Source of the DNA: Owenia fusiformis
Taxonomy: Eukaryota > Annelida > Polychaeta > Sabellida > Oweniidae
Length of the DNA stretch: 64,000 nucleotides
Direction of reading: 5' to 3'
NCBI GenBank assembly: GCA_903813345.2
Contig: CAIIXF020000011.1
Span: forward strand, 29,940,166 to 30,004,165
Below, in pieces: positions 58,238-64,000 of the stretch (position 1 is its first letter; every line of letters starts with the position of its first letter). A program made the translations under genes and the position numbers. The notes below the pieces were generated by a model that was not told the origin of the DNA, made no database searches, and saw nothing but the letters and a program-made list of their open reading frames with translations.

Positions 58238-59347
58238 TTGTTATGTCGGAATACTGAAAGATTAAATTCATCCAAAATGTTGCGAAATTTGAGCTATAAA
58301 TCTGGAGGAATCTGTAAAAGACTAAATGGAAAATTCCTAGAGGGTCAAAATGACCTCGCAAATTTTCTGAAAGTGAAACCTGGACAATTCTACTCTAGTG
58401 AAAGACAAACTAATCCACATCCTATCGAGAAAAACATTAATCATCGACCTGTACTGGTAAATTCTTCAAACATCAATAGTTTTATGGACAAGTATGAAAA
58501 CTTTCTGATCGATTGTGATGGTGTGCTTTGGGAAACTGATCATCACACTAACATTCCCAAAATTGATAAAGCGATAAATAATTTGAGAAAATGTGGAAAA
58601 AGATTATTTTTTGTGACAAACAACAGCAAACATTGTCGATACTCATACCTTGAGAAGTTTCGCACTCTTGCCGGTTTTGAGGCAGATGTTGAGGAGATAT
58701 TTGCAGTCGCTTATGCTTCCGCCATTTATCTCAAGGACATCGCTAAAATTGATGGGAAGGTGTATGTGCTTGGATCTACAGGCATGAAAGAAGAGCTTAA
58801 TCTAGCTGGGATTAAGAATCTAGGTGTTGGACCGGATAACACCCCGATAACCTTTGACCCGGATGAGCTGAAGAAGCAGTATCTTGATCCTGAAGTTGCA
58901 GCTGTTATTGTGGGTATGGATATTCATGTGAATTTCAACAAGCTGATAAAAGCCACAAGTTATGCAAGTCGAGAGGACTGTTTATTTATGGCAACAAATG
59001 ATCAGGAATGTGGTATTACGATAGAACCTGGCAGAAGGGTTCCAATTACTGGTGCAATTCTTGCTGCTGTATCTTCAGCTGCACGACGTGACCCCATCGT
59101 TATCGGCAAGCCACATAGCTATCTATATGACTGCCTGGTAGCCAAAAATCCATGCGTTCAAAAATCAAAGACTGTGATGGTTGGAGACAGCTCAAGGACT
59201 GATATTCCCTTTGCTGTGAATATAGGTATAGATTCCTTGGCCGTATTAACTGGAGTATCAACTATGCAGGATTTAGTGTCTCATGAGTCCCCAGCTCCTG
59301 ACTTTTACCTGCCATCTTTTGCCCATCTAGCTGATCTCTTGCACTAG
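58238..59347 (+). CDS. HAD-family phosphatase, PGP/PDXP type, with N-terminal extension
   Basis: A 369-residue single-exon frame. HAD motifs are in order: DCDGVLW (nucleophile Asp92, Asp94), FVTNNS (Thr127), GKPHSY (Lys291) and MVGDSSRTDIPFA (Asp317, Asp322), with the C2-type cap between. LAVLTGVSTMQDL and the APDFYLPS end fit glycerol-3-phosphate/phosphoglycolate phosphatase (PGP) and pyridoxal phosphatase (PDXP); I cannot separate the two, though PGP seems closer. Such enzymes hydrolyse small phosphate esters such as 2-phosphoglycolate or glycerol 3-phosphate. The motif usually written GDxxxTD keeps its acids but has SSR in place of the usual RLD. The family is normally about 320 residues; here about 85 residues precede motif I. 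From the second Met (58277) this extension is basic and Ser-rich, compatible with a mitochondrial presequence. The start could be 58238 or 58277. Head to head with NADSYN1. Confidence 0.93.
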   Translation: MLCRNTERLNSSKMLRNLSYKSGGICKRLNGKFLEGQNDLANFLKVKPGQFYSSERQTNPHPIEKNINHRPVLVNSSNINSFMDKYENFLIDCDGVLWETDHHTNIPKIDKAINNLRKCGKRLFFVTNNSKHCRYSYLEKFRTLAGFEADVEEIFAVAYASAIYLKDIAKIDGKVYVLGSTGMKEELNLAGIKNLGVGPDNTPITFDPDELKKQYLDPEVAAVIVGMDIHVNFNKLIKATSYASREDCLFMATNDQECGITIEPGRRVPITGAILAAVSSAARRDPIVIGKPHSYLYDCLVAKNPCVQKSKTVMVGDSSRTDIPFAVNIGIDSLAVLTGVSTMQDLVSHESPAPDFYLPSFAHLADLLH

Positions 59348-59812
59348 GTGGACAGATTATTAATGATGAATATGGAGTAAACAGTTGCGTGAAGACCTCC
59401 ATTGTTTGAAAGACATCATCATTACAAGTAAAGTACTGCACACAAAGACTTACTTGTGTAGCTCCAAACATCAACATACTGGGCAGAGCTGAACAATTCT
59501 TGCAAAATATTGTCAATTATGACCTATAAAGTGCAACTGAACATTTGTTGTCCTTACTAAAAACACAGTTCTGTAGATAAAACATATTATTTTTATATCA
59601 TTTTTGTTTTTGATTGAGAAAACACAAGTGTAAAAGTTCTGGTTTTAAGGTTTACTTGCCCCATAATTGAAAATGAATGTCATGGACTGTAACATAATCA
59701 TCAAAAAATAATCAATTTAGGATTATATTCCCTTCTTGAACTTCAAGATGGCAAGTCAGTTGTAAAATCAATATGATCCAATAGTTGCATACCAAATTCT
59801 TGGTAACTCGTA

Positions 59813-59818
59813 AATAAA
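59813..59818 (+). terminator. Candidate poly(A) signal of the phosphatase gene
   Basis: AATAAA about 465 nt after the stop codon, followed by a T/G-containing stretch. Plausible for a 3' UTR of usual length. Confidence 0.4.
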
Positions 59819-60451
59819 GGAATTTGCTGTTCATTGTCCACTAACTGTACCATTTTCATTATTATTTGCATCACAGGCTACAATCATGTTTTGTTTATAA
59901 ATTATTATATTGGGATAGCTTTATTGTAAGCAATAATATGATAATACAATTTTACATTGGTGGCCTTGTATCAATACATTATAAATCCCAGTTATTGTAC
60001 ATACAGTATTACAAGTATAACTGGTTTTATTTTATGGCAATCATTTTTTAAATTGAACAGCATCGTCAATATACCAATACGCGTTTGATTTAGTTCAGTT
60101 TAGCTACCTCCCGTTTGAAGAGCTCTCATGTATGGTACAACTTCGTCTACATCCAGGTTCTTTCCCGTCCAATTCCAGTGACGTCACTAATATCCCAGAA
60201 ATTGCTCAGATGCCATCGAAGATCGAAAAAATATAAATAATGTTACTTTGAATCTCCGATTATCTTTCTGATTATTGAATAGATTGGATCATATAACTAT
60301 GCTTGAGGGCTGATGGAAGATCAGAAGCTGAGAAACGTTCAGAGTAATCGACTCGTTTGGCGGGCCAGTGAGAATCTGTCCCTTCCAAAGCGATGCATCA
60401 TGGGAGATATTTATGTAAATTACCACCTGAACTCTTATCGCGAATAGGAGT

Positions 60452-60891
60452 ATTGATTTTGCAGTATACATTGAACAGCATCATCAATTGATTTTGTAGT
60501 ATACATTGAACAGCATCATCAATTGATTTTGTAGTATACATTGAACAGCATCATCAATTGATTTTATAGTATACATTGAACAGCATCATCAATTGATTTT
60601 GCAGTATACATTGAACAGCATCATCAATTGATTTTGCAGTATACATTGAACAGCATCATCAATTGATTTTGTAGTATACATTGAACAGCATCATCAATTG
60701 ATTTTATAGTATACATTGAACAGCATCATCAATTGATTTTGCAGTATACATTGAACAGCATCATCAATTGATTTTGTAGTATACATTGAACAGCATCATC
60801 AATTGATTTTGTAGTATACATCGAACAGCATCATCAATTGATTTTGTAGTATACATCGAACAGCATCATCAATTGATTTTGTAGTATACAA
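60452..60891. repeat. 35-bp minisatellite, about 12 copies
   Basis: The unit is ATTGAACAGCATCATCAATT followed by GATTTTGTAGTATAC. Variation is largely confined to a single G/T/C-A position (TTGTAG, TTGCAG, TTATAG). Units abut directly with no spacers. Confidence 0.92.
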
Positions 60892-63703
60892 TATACAGCA
60901 TTGTTAAATGATTATGCATTATGCATTGTCCAGGCCTGTACAATGTACATTGTGCACTAGATTGTTATACATTGTGCATCATATGCACACAATGTTACTT
61001 TATTTTGTTTTATTTGATAACTGTACAGCATAAGCTGCAATGATGATTTATTAGGGTTTAGTCTTCACCTTGGATGAACTTGAATAAAACAACCATAATG
61101 CCTTATTATTCGAAGTGCTGCTTTAACACTATGATGTGATTATTTCTGGTTAAATATAATTTTATTTGGGAGATGAACTTGAAATTTTTTTATTTAACCA
61201 GTCTATGGGATAAACATTTTTTAAAAACAGTTATCTGTTTTGAAAATTATTTTGGCATTTTATGTTATGTTGTTAAGGCAGCACTCCTTAAGAAAACATC
61301 AGGGAAATAGAAATGTAAATATTACAATACGATTGCATAGAACTGAAGATAGATTTAATTCACTGTTATTTTAAGTTAAATGTACTGTAAGTGGTCAATT
61401 TCAAGAGAACATAATGGCCTTTTGCTTCTTTTTCAAAATGGCAGACATTAAGTGTTGATTGCGATTCATTGAATGAAACCACTTTGCCGTAGACAATCAG
61501 TTTTGACATTTCAACCATACCAAGCTTGTATAACACGGAAACTATGCAATATTATATAACTCTATATTCCATATGGATGCAATGATCCAATAATTTCCCA
61601 AAGGAGAGCTTTTAGGTATTGTACCCTCAATGCTATATGTATATTGTTGGATTTTGGCACCCACGCAAGACATTTGAACTATTTATCAGATTTGCGGAGT
61701 TTCTATGTCATACGAGTTGGATATCATATTATATATGGTGAATATGTCAAAGTCAGCAAAGTAGATCAATTCGATGAAAAATAAAATATCAAAATCGACA
61801 CTAACCATCAGCAATTATACACAAATCTGCACTCTGAAATCAAAGTACAGTACAGTTAAATATGGTTTCATTAAATCTTCATGGTACTGTACAGTACTGA
61901 TTTAGTCTACAGTACTGTACGGTACCATATTCCTGATACTGACTATGTAGCTATGGTGAATAGGCATATTATAATGTATAGAATCCCGTTGAAATCACTT
62001 GAAATGATGACTTATAATTGAACTTTATAACTGTGATGTATGATATTATATGATTTATCCCATGATTATTTCCCAAAATTATTAAAATTATTAGTTATTT
62101 GGTTTGAGACAATTAAGATATCAAAAGATTACTAGAATAGTACATTGGTATCGGAAATATCATAGCAAGATATTACTCTAATATTGGCTAAATCATGGGA
62201 TAACTAAAACATGTGATATGATTTTGAGAGTTATCAACATGAGTGATTAGAACTTATACTTGTAAGAATACAGCATAAGTATAGTATTGTTTGTGAGAAC
62301 ATGTATAGGTATATTATATGAGATGAAATCATGAGATGTTTGCACATTGTACTGCATTTAATCCACTAGTCCAGCTAAACCAGGTTTTCTCATGGTAAAG
62401 CCCCCCCCCCCCATGTGAAATATTCAAATTCAATAACCAAATATTGGCCAGTTGGCATTTCATTGCAAGTATTTCCAGATTTCAGAATAAGGTCCATACA
62501 ATATCACAAGGAAAACAATAACGAAATAAGGCTTTTTCAAAAATAGGACTTTTTTCATAAAAGCGCTGATTCTGTAATTAAATCACAATTTGAACAAAAA
62601 AATGAATTTAGATCTCAAAAACAGACTGAAGCTGTCAAACATTAGGGCTGCATCTATTGAAACTTTTATTTTACAGAAACTTTTGCGAAGAGATGAGAGA
62701 ATTTTAATTTAAAAAACCTACAAAATCACAACTTTTAAATACAACCCTTTCAAATAGGGATTGTGGTGCCAATAAGTAGCTTAGAAGAGGAATGAAAAAT
62801 ATTAATATCTTCATGAAGCGATCATACAAGGTATGGCTTATTGATCAGGACCTCTCACTTTTAAGAGACTTTCGAAAAAAAGAACTTTGAAGAATTGTAG
62901 TCTAAAAATGCTATAGTGATTCATGATATAATTTAAAAAATGTAGATACTTTTACTAGGATATATTTTTAATCAAATTGTAAATATTTTCAAAACCCTGG
63001 CATACAATTGGCACCCCAAGCATTAAGAAATAACCCAAGCCAGGTATGATTAGTCATATGTATATAAATATGTAATAAAAACCTATGAACCCACATATAC
63101 TGTTTTGGTTTTGGAACATGTTATTTGATCTTATTGGATCTTAACTGGAAACAAGCAGAGTCTAAAATAGGTTTCACTGAATACATTGATCTAAAGTTGA
63201 CTATCTGACCCACACCCCCTTCCCCCAGACAAAAGATATATGGCCCAATTGGCCTTGTATTTATGAATTAGGGGTACTTGTTACACGCTAAGTTCATCAC
63301 AAGCATTTTAACAAAAACGATCTTGAACTTGTGTTACAGGTCTCGCTTGCCCCAGGTCTACCTACGCTCACGGTAAATGAACACAAGGAAAATTGCAAAT
63401 TAGGTCAAAAGAGGACCAGGGACCCAGAGGGTCATGGCTTTTATTGAACATTAGGAAGTGAAATAATATTAGCGATGAGAACTGGCAATAGCTGATGAAA
63501 ACGTCATTAGATTGGATTTATTAACCGGATTTAAGAGAAACCTGTGTTCAAAAAGTTTGCCATATCGAAACCCATCCTTTTAATGTCAATTAGAAGTCTT
63601 CTAGAGTCGAAGGACCTTTCTCATGGAGATAGAACCTCCTACCCTTTTACACCGTCACCCTATAAATTTTTTTCCAGGGAGCTAATTCCTTATATCTTTA
63701 TAC

Positions 63704-64000
63704 TACAGGGTGTCCCGAAAGTATGCCCCACCCCCTAGGCAGACATATATCAATGTCTTCATAGTATGTGTCATATATCATTTTAAAGCTTATCCAAAGT
63801 TGCATTAATTCGCCAAGGATCATGATTCAACTCTCAAATGTGAAAAAATTACAGACATTTCAAAATGTAGTGTTTGGTCAAAAATTAAATTAAGTTCAAT
63901 TTTATATCAACTCAATAGTCAATGTGTCCTCCCGGGCCATCTTAACAGCAGCAATTCTTTTTGGGTCGGATGGATATTGAGTTGGAAAAAGAGAACGGTG
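63704..64000. mobile_element. Left part of a CAGGGTGTC element, cut by the window edge
   Basis: Begins TACAGGGTGTCCCGAAAGTA, then TGCCCCACCCCC. Further in, TATCATTTTAAAGCTTATCC then AAAGTTGCATTAA corresponds to ATACCATTGAAAAGATCATC then CAAAGTTAAGTTAA in the element at 51897. The right end is outside the window. Confidence 0.55.

Larger units (their letters stand above)
59348..64000. other. Intergenic region right of the phosphatase gene
   Basis: No gene was found. It contains the phosphatase 3' UTR, a 35-bp minisatellite at 60452-60891, AT-rich unique-looking DNA with some inverted GTACTGTAC-rich sequence near 61850-61930, a C-run at 62400, and the left end of a CAGGGTGTC element from 63704. 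Short open frames near 60289 and 63544 have no supporting features. Confidence 0.5.

Noticed and set aside
60452-60891. Regular 35-bp repeats resembling a CRISPR array
   Set aside because: Units abut without spacers, and the genome is eukaryotic; this is a minisatellite.

Overview
This is eukaryotic, almost certainly metazoan, genomic DNA: AT-rich, most genes split by canonical GT-AG introns, and dense with foldback elements, minisatellites and dispersed repeats. Frequent tacatgta-like words, GGAC/GACG microsatellites and G-run-bearing inverted-repeat elements look like a marine invertebrate, but I cannot place it to phylum from sequence alone.

Five protein-coding genes can be supported, four of them with complete reading frames. 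From left to right: (1) 456-3550, minus, a secreted von Willebrand factor A (VWA) domain protein in five exons, carrying an in-frame TGA near the end of exon 3. (2) 9087-19086, minus, a 12-exon orthologue of vertebrate MFI (C11orf65), the mitochondrial fission factor interactor; the joined exons give a 471-residue frame with two IQ-like motifs. (3) 21568-23358, minus, a single-exon secreted leucine-rich-repeat protein of 596 residues. (4) 27828-57901, minus, glutamine-dependent NAD+ synthetase (NADSYN1) in 17 exons over 30 kb; the glutaminase residues Glu45, Lys114 and Cys175 fall at the human positions, and a 278-residue low-complexity tail is encoded by the last exon. (5) 58238-59347, plus, a single-exon HAD phosphatase of the PGP/PDXP family, head to head with NADSYN1 across about 336 bp.

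The rest is intron and intergenic DNA rich in non-autonomous mobile elements. One family (starting ACAAGGCATTAACATG and ending TGGTGACATAA) occurs both as short elements of 110-130 bp and as 1.6-kb elements that carry an array of a ~150-bp unit. Each unit holds up to four AGGTCA nuclear-receptor-type half-sites in a DR4-ER5-DR4 layout. Two full arrays and one partial one lie in NADSYN1 introns. A second family has CA...TAGCCA or CAGTGGCGG ends and perfect 5-bp target duplications (three copies). A third group consists of CAGGGTG-ended foldbacks flanked by TA, including one nested insertion. There are also 25-, 27-, 35- and 65-bp minisatellites, a 468-bp tandem duplication, and several near-perfect palindromes.

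Functionally the genes are mostly unrelated: NADSYN1 makes NAD+, the HAD phosphatase detoxifies or recycles small phosphate metabolites, MFI acts at mitochondria, and the VWA and LRR proteins are extracellular. Only the NADSYN1/phosphatase pair, and perhaps MFI with a weak opposite-strand first exon at 19433, suggest shared promoters.
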